Origin: Parahoeflea halophila
GTDB lineage: Bacteria > Pseudomonadota > Alphaproteobacteria > Rhizobiales > Rhizobiaceae
Length of the DNA stretch: 64,000 nucleotides
Direction: 5' to 3'
Assembly (NCBI RefSeq): GCF_900220985.1
Contig: NZ_OCPC01000001.1
Span: forward strand, 1,493,635 to 1,557,634
How positions within the stretch are numbered: the stretch's first letter is position 1; every line of letters begins with the position of its first letter. The position numbers and the translations under genes are program-made. This document shows positions 25,728 through 33,630 of this stretch, piece after piece. The notes under the pieces were generated by a model. The model was given only the letters and a program-made list of their open reading frames with translations. It searched no databases and was not told the DNA's origin.

Positions 25728-26282
25728 TCAATGCTCCTGATCTGGTTGCTGTCGCATCTCGTGCATGGCGGCGAGCTCGCCAAGGGTGACCGGCTTGATC
25801 AGCGGCCGGATCCGGTAATAACCGGCCGCATCGGGCGTTTGTCGGTTGGCATCGGCGAGCAGTTCCGTCACCGTCAGGCCGCAATAGCGCCCCTGGCACG
25901 GGCCCATGCCGGGCCGTCCGAAGGCTTTGGCCTGGTTTGGGCCCAGACATCCCAGCCGAGCAAAGCCACGTACTGCGCCGGCGGTCACCTCCTCGCAGCG
26001 GCACACGATCGTCTCGTCGGCCGGCGCCAGCGCCTCAGCATGAGGAGGGTAGGCCCTGTCGATGAACGGACGGGCCGCCAGCTCGCCGCGCAACCTGCGG
26101 CGCAGCCGCCGGGCTGCCCTGTCCCGCGTGGACCGTGTGATCACCGACAGATCGCAGGCAATGGCTAGCGCTGCGATCGCGCCTTCTAGTTCGGCCGCCA
26201 CCGCGCCACCGATGCCGGCGCTGTCGCCGGCGATGAAGACATGGCCTTGTCCGCTCCGGCCGCCACTGCCCCGCCACTGGCC
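25728..26282 (-). pseudogene. C-terminal part of FAD/[2Fe-2S] oxidoreductase (opine/amine oxidase alpha type)
   Basis: The frame runs from a TAG at 26283-26285 to the stop at 25728. It begins with GHVFIAGDSAGIGGAVAAEL, the last FAD-binding motif of a two-dinucleotide oxidoreductase, followed by a BFD-like [2Fe-2S] domain with IVCRCEEVT and GMGPCQGRYCG (four cysteines CxC..CxxxxC). This matches the C-terminal 180 residues of opine-oxidase/HcnB/SoxA-like alpha subunits of about 460 residues. The front, with the first FAD motif, is missing. It therefore cannot be functional as is. Confidence 0.75.
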
Positions 26283-26777
26283 CTACGACGCCCATCACCA
26301 CTTGCTTCACGACAAGGCGGGCAATTGCTCAAGCACGCCAACATTCACGCGCGATTCGCGCAAACCGTCCCACACTCGCCTTGCGCAACGCGCCAATGAC
26401 ATTGCGCAAATGCCAGATGGAACAGGACCGCCAGCGGATCTGTTCCATGCTCCACATCAAGTCGGTCGCAAATGTCCGGATCATGTGCGACGACTTTCGG
26501 GTCTGATGGAGGGCTCCTTCAAGACACCGGATCGGTCAAAGATGCGAAGCGGGGTCATTACGTTAAATGACAAATCATACTAGGGCTATTCAGTTTGGTT
26601 ATGGCCTGTCCCTAATCTGGGGTTCCGGGCCGTATCGGCCAGCGGTCGCCCGAGGGCCACAAGCTTCGATGGGCAAATCGCAAGCCGCACCAAAGCTCGA
26701 GGCAACTCGAATTTTGCGGTACAGCTGCCGATTCGAGCTGAAATCGCGCCGGAATCGGCCGAAATGGCCGACCGCGC
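26283..26777. other. 495-bp region without a gene; contains a GTCATT/AATGAC dyad
   Basis: No frame here has a recognisable product. A dyad GTCATT-N6-AATGAC lies at 26554-26571, in locally AT-rich DNA. It is far from any start codon (the nearest genes end here), so it may be an orphan operator left behind when the flavoprotein operon lost its front. Confidence 0.35.
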
Positions 26778-27239
26778 TCAGGGCAGATGCAGCGGCTGGT
26801 CCTTCAGGATCGTTTCCATCGAGAACAATCCGGTCACCGTTTCCAGATCAACATTCGCAATCAGTTTCTTGTAGACCCGGTCGTAACCCGACATCGAGGT
26901 GGTCACGACCTTGATCATGTAGTCCCAATCGCCGCCGATCCTGTGCACATCAACGATTTCGGGAATGGCGGCAAGGTGTTTGCGAAACTCACGCATCCAG
27001 CTCTCGCTGTGCTGGCGGGTCCGGATCATCACGAAAACCGTCAGATCCAGCCCCAGCAGATCAGCGTTCAAACGGGCATGGAAGCCTTCGATCACGCCGA
27101 GATCCGTCAGCCGCCGGGTCCTGCGCCAGCAGGCATTTTGGGAAAGTCCGACTGCTTCGGCAACATCGCGCTGCGACAGCGCGCCGTTCTTTTGCAGCAC
27201 TGCAAGAATTTTGCGGTCAATGGCGTCCAATTCGATCAT
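26778..27239 (-). CDS. Lrp/AsnC-family transcriptional regulator
   Basis: A 153-residue Lrp protein. Residues 4-50 (LDAIDRKILAVLQKNGALSQ..VAEAVGLSQNACWRRTRRL) are the helix-turn-helix; the rest is the RAM ligand-binding domain with DVHRIGGDWDYMIKVV. Start 27239 is set by family length; upstream frame sequence is not Lrp-like. It is divergent from the class V aminotransferase with about 95 AT-rich bases between, so it most likely regulates that gene in response to an amino acid. Confidence 0.92.
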   Translation of the reverse strand: MIELDAIDRKILAVLQKNGALSQRDVAEAVGLSQNACWRRTRRLTDLGVIEGFHARLNADLLGLDLTVFVMIRTRQHSESWMREFRKHLAAIPEIVDVHRIGGDWDYMIKVVTTSMSGYDRVYKKLIANVDLETVTGLFSMETILKDQPLHLP

Positions 27240-27334
27240 ATGACCCAATATTCTTATATACAGCGCAAATTCAAGAGAAAAATTTGATCTGAAAGCAGGT
27301 AAATTACTCCGCACAAACGAACGAGAGTGCCGTG

Positions 27335-28783
27335 ATGACCAAGTCCCCTGCCGTAAACCTCTTTGACCGTTTCCGCGCCAGCATCCGAACCGGCGACACG
27401 GTGGCACGTCTGACCGACGGCCTGATCGGGCATCACGCGACGATCGACGGGCCGCTGGGCAACAAGCCACTGATCTATGCCGATTACGTCGCTTCCGGCC
27501 GTGCGCTGCGCCAGATCGAGGAGTTTGTGCTAACCGAACTGCTGCCGTTCTATGCCAACAGCCACACCGAAGCCTCTTTTGTCGGCGGCATGATGACCCG
27601 CCTGCGCCGGCAGGCTCGTGACATCATCCGCGCGGAATGCCACGCGTCCCAGGATCACGCGGTGATCTTTACCGGATCGGGTGCGACCGCCGGCATCAAT
27701 CGGCTTGTCCATCTTCTCGGACTACCGGAAATGGTCTCCGAGGGCAAAGCCCCCGTGGTTCTCATCGGTCCATACGAGCACCATTCGAATATCCTGCCCT
27801 GGCGCGAAAGCGGTGCCGAGGTGATCGAAGTGCCGGAAGCCGAAACCGGCGGGCCCTGCCTGCCGGCGCTGCACAGGACGCTTGCCAGCGTCAAGGGCCG
27901 GCCAGTCATCGGCGCGTTCTCCGCCGCCTCCAACGTTTCGGGGATCGTCAGCGATGTGGAAGAAGTCAGCCGCGTCCTCAAGGCGTCCGGTGCCACCGTG
28001 GTCTGGGACTATGCGGGCGGTGCGCCTTATCTTCCGATTGACATGTGCCCGGCGCTGGACGCCCTGATTGATGCGGTCGTTCTCTCGCCGCACAAATTTG
28101 TTGGCGGGCCTCAGGCGTCCGGTCTGCTGATCCTTCGCCACGACGCCGTGCGGGCCGAAAAACCCACAATTCCGGGGGGCGGCACGGTGCGTTTCGTCTC
28201 CCCGACAGGCCACGACTATTCCCGAAATGTGGAAGCCCGCGAAGAGGCAGGCACCCCGAATGTAATCGGCGACCTGCGCGCAGCCCTTTGCTTACTGGTC
28301 AAGGCCGAAATCGGCCAGGATTACATCACGAGCCGCAACCGGGAAAATTGCCGGAAAGCGATGCAGGCATGGGGCTCGCATCCCAATATCCAGCTGCTCG
28401 GAAATCTCGTCTGCGAGCGGCTTCCGATTTTTTCGTTCCGGCTGGGCAACGGCAAGGGTGGTTATGTGCATCAGCAGCTGGTGACCCGCCTGCTGTCGGA
28501 TTGCTACGGCATCCAGGCCCGCGGCGGCTGCGCCTGCGCCGGGCCCTATGTGCACCGCGTTCTCAACATTGATGATAACAGCTCAGAGCAGATACGCGCG
28601 GAGATCCTTGCCGGACGGGAGCTCGAGAAACCTGGCTTCGTCCGACTGAATTTCAGCTATCTGGCCACCGATGAAGAGGTTGAAACCATCCTCAAATCGG
28701 TGCTCGAACTTGCCGACAGCGCAGGTCAGCACGAGGCAGCCTATTCCTGCGATCCAGCAACGGCCATCTTCACCCCGGCCTGA
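27335..28783 (+). CDS. Class V aminotransferase / cysteine desulfurase-like PLP enzyme
   Basis: A 482-residue PLP enzyme. His150 (PYEHHSN), Asp225 (WDYAGGAPY) and the Schiff-base Lys254 (SPHKFVGG) are in place. Near the C terminus RGGCACAGPY (396-404) puts a CxC pair where cysteine desulfurases carry their active-site cysteine loop. At 482 residues it is longer than SufS/IscS (about 400), with an N-terminal extension of about 40 residues. It may be a desulfurase-like lyase or an isopenicillin-N-epimerase-like enzyme. ATG at 27335 follows a GTG one codon earlier. Control by the divergent Lrp suggests amino-acid metabolism. Confidence 0.85.
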   Translation: MTKSPAVNLFDRFRASIRTGDTVARLTDGLIGHHATIDGPLGNKPLIYADYVASGRALRQIEEFVLTELLPFYANSHTEASFVGGMMTRLRRQARDIIRAECHASQDHAVIFTGSGATAGINRLVHLLGLPEMVSEGKAPVVLIGPYEHHSNILPWRESGAEVIEVPEAETGGPCLPALHRTLASVKGRPVIGAFSAASNVSGIVSDVEEVSRVLKASGATVVWDYAGGAPYLPIDMCPALDALIDAVVLSPHKFVGGPQASGLLILRHDAVRAEKPTIPGGGTVRFVSPTGHDYSRNVEAREEAGTPNVIGDLRAALCLLVKAEIGQDYITSRNRENCRKAMQAWGSHPNIQLLGNLVCERLPIFSFRLGNGKGGYVHQQLVTRLLSDCYGIQARGGCACAGPYVHRVLNIDDNSSEQIRAEILAGRELEKPGFVRLNFSYLATDEEVETILKSVLELADSAGQHEAAYSCDPATAIFTPA

Positions 28784-29439
28784 GGCGCACTCAGCTGGCC
28801 CGGTATCGGTGGCACTGCCTTCCCCTCCCGATGATGAAATCTTGCGGCCGGCACAGGCTCGAGCCGGCTCGGCCGCGGGCCCGGCAGGCAAGCTGAAAGA
28901 TCAGCGCATCAGTTATCGCTCACCGGTCGTGCACGTGGCAGCCGACGCGAACGGGGTGGTGGTCCGGTATCGCAGGGAAGCAGCCATTGTCAGCGGCCAG
29001 GACGCTGCTTACGAGGCGCTGTCGTTGCTATCAGTCTCGAACGGGCCGCAAGAGGAATAACCGTTGTTTCAATGACGAGTGCCTCAACGAGACGCTGTTC
29101 TTGTCAGGCACTGAAGTGCGCCCGCACCAATCCACCGCGTGGAACAAGAACAACAATCGAAACAGGTCGCCACAACACCCCTCACCCGCATGACAAGTTT
29201 CGGTCGCGCGGCCTTCAGACGTGAAGCATAATCATTCGGGAAAGGCGCGCCTGCGTCCACATTCTGGCCGATGCGACAAGCTGCCGTCAGGTTGGCGATG
29301 CCGGCCGGAGAGTCTCGTTCCACAACCAGACATCAGAGAGGCTGCCTTCTACATCGATAGGTCGACCATGCCCCCTGCTGCTCGCAAAGTTCCTCCTTAT
29401 TGCCCCGCCTGGTGAACCAAAGCTTGACGTAAAATCGAA
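28784..29439. other. Long intergenic region with an IS3 scar
   Basis: About 650 bases with no supported gene. A rightward frame ending at 29060 encodes GVVVRYRREAAIVSGQDAAY but has no start signal or known family. Directly after it comes the IS3-like scrap described separately. The promoter of the next operon begins at the right end. Confidence 0.5.
29068..29100 (+). mobile_element. Tiny IS3-family transposase relic
   Basis: One rightward frame reads FNDECLNETLF, which matches the highly conserved segment around the catalytic Glu of IS3 OrfB proteins (FNGRLRDECLNETLF) with a deletion. Sequence on both sides has diverged beyond recognition. A related but different IS3 fragment is at 63842-64000. 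Confidence 0.4.
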
Positions 29440-29482
29440 TTTGTTTCACTCTTCATTATCTTGTTACGCAGAATGAAACAAA
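29440..29482. promoter_or_regulatory. Putative IclR-type operator before the TRAP/hydantoinase operon
   Basis: TTTGTTTCACTCT (29440-29452) and AGAATGAAACAAA (29470-29482) are inverted copies matching at 12 of 13 positions, 17 bases apart, ending 34 bases before the first start codon. The GTTTCA/TGAAAC cores resemble KdgR-type IclR sites. TTGACG (29424-29429) lies just upstream, but no convincing -10 is placed. The IclR gene at 32851 in the same operon is the expected binder. Confidence 0.5.
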
Positions 29483-29516
29483 ATGCGCAGGCAAGGTTTT
29501 TTGTTGGGAGGATGGA

Positions 29517-30500
29517 ATGAACAGGTTTTCAATTATTGCCGGGGTTGCCATGATGGTGCTCCCGTCGCTTGCCGAGGCGCAGGAAGTCACCCTGAAGATG
29601 GGGCATGCGGCCGCTTCGACGCACATCTTTCACACCGGTCTCGAAATCTTCGCCAGGAAGGTCGACGAAAAGACAGACGGCAACGTCAAGATCGAGGTTT
29701 ACGGCGACCGGCAGCTGGGCGACGACAAGCAGCTTCTCGAGGGCATACAGATTGGCCTCATCGACGGAGCGCTGGTGTCTTCGGCAACCCTGCCGCTGGT
29801 CCTGGGCGCCGCTTCTTTCGACGCGCTTCAGCAGCCTTTCACCGTGTCGAGCTACGAGCAGCTTTCCGCTGTGCTGACCTCCGACCTCGGCGACGAACTG
29901 CTCGCGACGCTGGACGAAAAGAACATCAAGGGCGTGGGCTTCGTCGACGCCGGCCTGCGCCACTTCCTGTCCAAGGACAAGCCGGTCACCAGTCTAGCCG
30001 ACATGAAGGGCCTCAAGACCCGCATCGTCCCGATCCCCCTGCACAAGGCGATCTGGGAGACCATCGGCGTCAATCCGATCGGCATGGCATACGGCGAGGT
30101 CTACTCGGCTCTCGAAACCGGCACCATCGATGCCGTCGAGATCAATGTGTCTTCGATCAAGTCCGAAAGTCTCTACAACGCCGCCAAGCAGGTCACCCTG
30201 ACAGGCCACTATTTCTGGCCCGGCGTGATCATGATTTCGAACGCTGCCTGGGAAAAGATGAGCGATGCCGATAAGGCCGCGGTCGAAGCGGCGGGCAAGG
30301 AAGCCACCACCGAGGCCTATGCGCTTGCCGCCTCGCAGGATGCGGAAACCGTGGCCTTCCTCGAGGCCAATGGAGTCACTATCAACAAGCTCAGCGATCT
30401 AGACGACCTCAAGGCACTTACGGCTTCGGTGGTAACGACCTGGCAGGGCAAGGATCCGATGATCGCCAAGTTCACCGACGCGTTTGCGGCGGGACAGTGA
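29517..30500 (+). CDS. dctP: TRAP solute-binding protein (DctP)
   Basis: A 327-residue TRAP receptor with a signal peptide (MNRFSIIAGVAMMVLPSLAEA) and DctP patterns: DRQLGDDKQLLEGIQIGLIDG, GLKTRIVPIPLHKAIWETIG and YGEVYSALETGTIDAVE. The Arg in the middle motif is where most TRAP receptors pair with the substrate carboxylate. GGGAGGATGGA precedes the ATG. It opens the operon that continues through cupin, TRAP permeases, IclR, hydantoinase A/B, aldolase and CoA ligase, so the imported acid is probably the substrate of these enzymes. Confidence 0.92.
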   Translation: MNRFSIIAGVAMMVLPSLAEAQEVTLKMGHAAASTHIFHTGLEIFARKVDEKTDGNVKIEVYGDRQLGDDKQLLEGIQIGLIDGALVSSATLPLVLGAASFDALQQPFTVSSYEQLSAVLTSDLGDELLATLDEKNIKGVGFVDAGLRHFLSKDKPVTSLADMKGLKTRIVPIPLHKAIWETIGVNPIGMAYGEVYSALETGTIDAVEINVSSIKSESLYNAAKQVTLTGHYFWPGVIMISNAAWEKMSDADKAAVEAAGKEATTEAYALAASQDAETVAFLEANGVTINKLSDLDDLKALTASVVTTWQGKDPMIAKFTDAFAAGQ

Positions 30501-30504
30501 TCCG

Positions 30505-30873
30505 ATGGCGTCGATCAGGGTCTACGGTTGGGACAGTCTTCCCCGTGAAAAGGTTCGCGACGGAGTGTCGCGAACCGCCTTCCGCGGCGACAATGCCCTC
30601 ATGGTCATGAACTGGCTTGAGCCGGGAATGGAGAAGAAACCCCATTCTCACCCCTTTGAGCAGCTTGCCTATGTGGTTTCCGGCCGGGTCCGTTTCGAAA
30701 TCGGCGATGATGTGGTCGAGGTGGGAGCTGGGCAGGTCGTCCGTATTCCCCCTGATGTCGTTCATTGCGGCGAAGCCATGGGCAACGAGGTTGCGCTCAA
30801 CCTCGATGTCTTTGCACCCGTCCGCGAGGACTATCTGCACCTGACGGACTACCAGGAAGCCGATTTCGGCTGA
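30505..30873 (+). CDS. Small cupin-domain protein
   Basis: A 122-residue single-domain cupin. Motif 1 KPHSHPFEQLAYVVSGRVRF and motif 2 VVRIPPDVVHCGE supply the His/His/Glu/His metal site. Start 30505 (MASIRVYG) lies just after the dctP stop. Such proteins in catabolic operons are isomerases, dioxygenase-like enzymes or sensors; I cannot say which. A similar cupin often follows the binding protein in TRAP operons. Confidence 0.88.
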   Translation: MASIRVYGWDSLPREKVRDGVSRTAFRGDNALMVMNWLEPGMEKKPHSHPFEQLAYVVSGRVRFEIGDDVVEVGAGQVVRIPPDVVHCGEAMGNEVALNLDVFAPVREDYLHLTDYQEADFG

Positions 30874-30909
30874 TTTTCTGCAGACAACATCCTGTGCCCA
30901 AGCAGGAAT

Positions 30910-30934
30910 GACCCGGCGTTTCTAACGCCGGGTC
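30910..30934 (+). terminator. Intercistronic hairpin before dctQ (hydantoinase operon)
   Basis: GACCCGGCGT (30910-30919) and ACGCCGGGTC (30925-30934) form a perfect 10-bp stem with a 5-base loop. No T-run follows. It separates the dctP-cupin pair from the membrane and enzyme genes and should raise the level of the first two. Confidence 0.6.
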
Positions 30935-31011
30935 ACCAGGAAAACTTTGCTCAGAAGGCAGCAGAACATGGACACTCACGTGGCTCGCAAACCGGAGGAG
31001 GCATCGCGACA

Positions 31012-31572
31012 ATGACTGCATTTCATCTTGTCTTTCGAACCGGCCTCAAGGCACTTCTGGTTATGCTGATGGCCACGCTGCTGACGGTGATGACCGCCCA
31101 GGTCATCATGCGCTACGGCTTCAACTCCTCGCTGCTCTGGTCGGAGGAACTCTGCCGCTACCTTTTGATCTGGTGCTCTTTCTTGGCCATGGTCTTTGCT
31201 TTCGAGCGCGGTGAGATTGCGGCACTTTCGATCCTGGCTGATTCGCTGCCGCGCGTGCCGGCGCTTGCGCTCGCCATTGTCGGCGGCGTGCTTTCGGCAG
31301 CCATGTGCGGAGCGCTCGCCTGGTACGGCTATCTCTACGCAAAGCTCGTAGGATCACAGCCGATCCCGGCGATCAGCTTCATTCTCGGAGATATATTCGG
31401 TTCCAGTGCCCCGGCGGCGCCGACTGTCTTCTGGGTCTATTTTGCTTTGCCGCTGGGCATGATGCTGCTCGGCCTGCGCATCGCGATCAACATCGTCCAT
31501 TATCTTCGCGCCTGGGCAGATGGACGAACGCTCCAGGACCTTGCCGCCTCGCATGGAGGGCCGGGCCAGTGA
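31012..31572 (+). CDS. dctQ: TRAP transporter small permease (DctQ)
   Basis: A 186-residue DctQ with four membrane segments and the central SEELCRYLLIWCSFLAMVFAFERGE loop that is diagnostic of the family. GGAGGAG lies 11-17 bases before the ATG. A 15-codon mini-ORF (30968-31015) spans this ribosome site and ends on the dctQ start (ATGA), which could couple translation but may be chance. Its stop overlaps the dctM start. Confidence 0.9.
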   Translation: MTAFHLVFRTGLKALLVMLMATLLTVMTAQVIMRYGFNSSLLWSEELCRYLLIWCSFLAMVFAFERGEIAALSILADSLPRVPALALAIVGGVLSAAMCGALAWYGYLYAKLVGSQPIPAISFILGDIFGSSAPAAPTVFWVYFALPLGMMLLGLRIAINIVHYLRAWADGRTLQDLAASHGGPGQ

Positions 31573-32846
31573 CCCTCTATTTGCTCAGCTTTCTCGGCTT
31601 CTTGATCATCGGCATCCCGGTTGCCTTCAGTCTCGGCCTGTCCTCGATTGCCTATCTGATCGTCAACGGCCAGATGCACCTGATGATCGGCTTTCCGCAG
31701 AAGATGATCGCCGGCATCGACAATTTCGTGCTTCTGACCATCCCCTTCTTCATTCTTGCCGGCAACCTGATGAACTCGGCCGATCTCACCCGCCAGATCG
31801 TCCGCTTCGCCCAGATGCTCGTGGGCCGGGTTCGCGGCGGACTGGCCGCTGTCAACGTGATCGCCAGCATGATGTTTTCGGGTGTCAGCGGTGCTGCTAC
31901 CGCTGAAGCGTCGGCCATCGGCAGCGTCATGATCCCGGCGATGAAACGCGACGGCTACAAGCCTGAATATGCAGCGGCTGTGACCGCTGCCGGATCCATT
32001 CTCGGACCGCTTGTGCCGCCGTCGCTGGCCCTCATCCTCTACGGCGTGTTGACCGGGACCTCGATTGCCGACCTGTTCCTGGCGGGCATCTTCCCGGCTT
32101 TCGCCCTCTGCGCCGGCTTACTCGTCTACGCTTTGATCAAGGCTCGCCGCGAAGACCATCCGCTGCCGCCCGAAGTCCCTGCCGACGAACGTGCATCGCT
32201 GGCGTTGAAGGCAGTACCCGCGCTGCTGCTGCCGGTCATCATCGTAGGCGGCATCAGAAGCGGGGTGTTCACGCCCACCGAAGCTGCCGCAGTGGCAGTG
32301 GTCTATGCACTCGCTGTCGGGCTCCTTCTCTATCGCACCCTCGATGCCCGCAAGATCTTCTCTTCCTTTTATGAGGCGGCGACGATGACCGCCGGCGTGA
32401 TGCTGATCGTCGCCATGGCCAGCATGACCTCGTTCATTCTCGGCATTGAGAATATCCCGCGCGAGATTGCCGCCCAGATGCTCAACATCAGTTCCACGCC
32501 ATGGGTTCTGATCCTTCTGCTTAATCTGGTGCTGCTGCTGCTCGGCCTGTTCCTGGAGCCGTTGGCGGCTCTGGTTCTGGTGATGCCGATCCTCAACGAG
32601 ATCTTCCCGCTGCTGGGAATCGACCGTGTCCAGTTCGGTGTGATGGTGGTTCTCAACCTGATGATCGGAATGATCACTCCGCCGGTCGGCCTCTGCCTCT
32701 TCATCGTGTCAGCGATCGGCAGGACACCTCTGGAAAGAGTCGCCGTCGCCATTCTGCCGATGATCGGCATCGCCCTTGTCATCCTAGCTCTGGTCGCTTT
32801 CGTGCCGTTTCTGACACTTTCGCTGCCAGCACTCTTCCCGGGGTAA
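31569..32846 (+). CDS. dctM: TRAP transporter large permease (DctM)
   Basis: A 425-residue DctM with about 12 helices and typical motifs GIDNFVLLTIPFFILAGNLM, GVSGAATAEASAIGSVMIPAM, AAGSILGPLVPPSLALILYG and VFTPTEAAAVAVVYA. Start is GTG at 31569, overlapping the dctQ stop (GTGA), with GGAGGG about 9 bases upstream; longer in-frame starts would lie deep inside dctQ. Confidence 0.93.
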   Translation: MTLYLLSFLGFLIIGIPVAFSLGLSSIAYLIVNGQMHLMIGFPQKMIAGIDNFVLLTIPFFILAGNLMNSADLTRQIVRFAQMLVGRVRGGLAAVNVIASMMFSGVSGAATAEASAIGSVMIPAMKRDGYKPEYAAAVTAAGSILGPLVPPSLALILYGVLTGTSIADLFLAGIFPAFALCAGLLVYALIKARREDHPLPPEVPADERASLALKAVPALLLPVIIVGGIRSGVFTPTEAAAVAVVYALAVGLLLYRTLDARKIFSSFYEAATMTAGVMLIVAMASMTSFILGIENIPREIAAQMLNISSTPWVLILLLNLVLLLLGLFLEPLAALVLVMPILNEIFPLLGIDRVQFGVMVVLNLMIGMITPPVGLCLFIVSAIGRTPLERVAVAILPMIGIALVILALVAFVPFLTLSLPALFPG

Positions 32847-32850
32847 CGAG

Positions 32851-33630
32851 ATGAAAGACACAAGCAAGATTAACAATCATTCCGCAATCGCCGCCTTCCA
32901 GATTATAGAGGAAATGGCGCCGATGAACGAAGCGGTGCGCGTCACGGACCTGGCCAAGCGGCTGGGCATGCCGCGGGCCAAGGTGTATCGCTACCTGCAA
33001 ACCCTGAGCAACATAGGTTACGTCCGGCAGGACCCGGTCACCGAGCGCTACCGGCTGACACTGAAACTGTTCCATGTCGGTCAGGCGATCGCCGACGGAA
33101 CCCAGCTGACCAGCACCGCCCGACCGGTCATGGTTCAGTTGCGCGACAAGGTGGCGTTCACCTGCACGCTTTCCATTCCGGAGGAAAGCGCCATGCGGGT
33201 GGTCGACATCATTCGCGTCGATTCTCCCGTCCAGATCGTCACCAAGCCCGGAGCGCTCCTCGCCTTTCATGCCTCGGCCCAGGGAAAGATTGCCCTCGCA
33301 TTCGGTGATCCGGGCCTGCTGCCATCGGTGCTTGCCGCAAACCATAACACCCTGCCCAACGGAAAGCCCGTTGATCCGGCCCGCCTCGAGGCCGAAATCG
33401 CCCGCGCGCGCAAGACCGGTTGGGCCGTCGCCCCGGAAGAAACCCTAAGCGGACTCAATGCGATCTCCGCTCCGATTTTCGATCTCGAGAACCGGTTCGT
33501 CGCCACCATCACAATTGCCGGCTCGGTGCAGGATATTCCGCCTGAACCGTCCGCAGGCCTCTGCGCAGCGGTGACCCAAGCCGCGCGCGCAATTTCCATG
33601 GACTTGGGATGCACGGAGTACCCGACATGA
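32851..33630 (+). CDS. IclR-family transcriptional regulator
   Basis: A 259-residue IclR protein with winged helix (VRVTDLAKRLGMPRAKVYRYLQTL, about 29-52) and effector domain (LLAFHASAQGKIALAF, GLNAISAPIFDLENRFVATI). It is embedded between the transporter and enzyme genes of the operon and overlaps hydantoinase A by ATGA. It likely binds the GTTTCA/TGAAAC dyad at 29440-29482 and responds to the imported acid. Confidence 0.92.
   Translation: MKDTSKINNHSAIAAFQIIEEMAPMNEAVRVTDLAKRLGMPRAKVYRYLQTLSNIGYVRQDPVTERYRLTLKLFHVGQAIADGTQLTSTARPVMVQLRDKVAFTCTLSIPEESAMRVVDIIRVDSPVQIVTKPGALLAFHASAQGKIALAFGDPGLLPSVLAANHNTLPNGKPVDPARLEAEIARARKTGWAVAPEETLSGLNAISAPIFDLENRFVATITIAGSVQDIPPEPSAGLCAAVTQAARAISMDLGCTEYPT

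Noticed and set aside
30968..31015. A 15-codon leader peptide (MDTHVARKPEEASRQ) ending on the dctQ start.
   Set aside because: It has a weak AGAAGG upstream and the right overlap for coupling, but is short, has no regulatory codon bias and may be chance; not listed as a gene.
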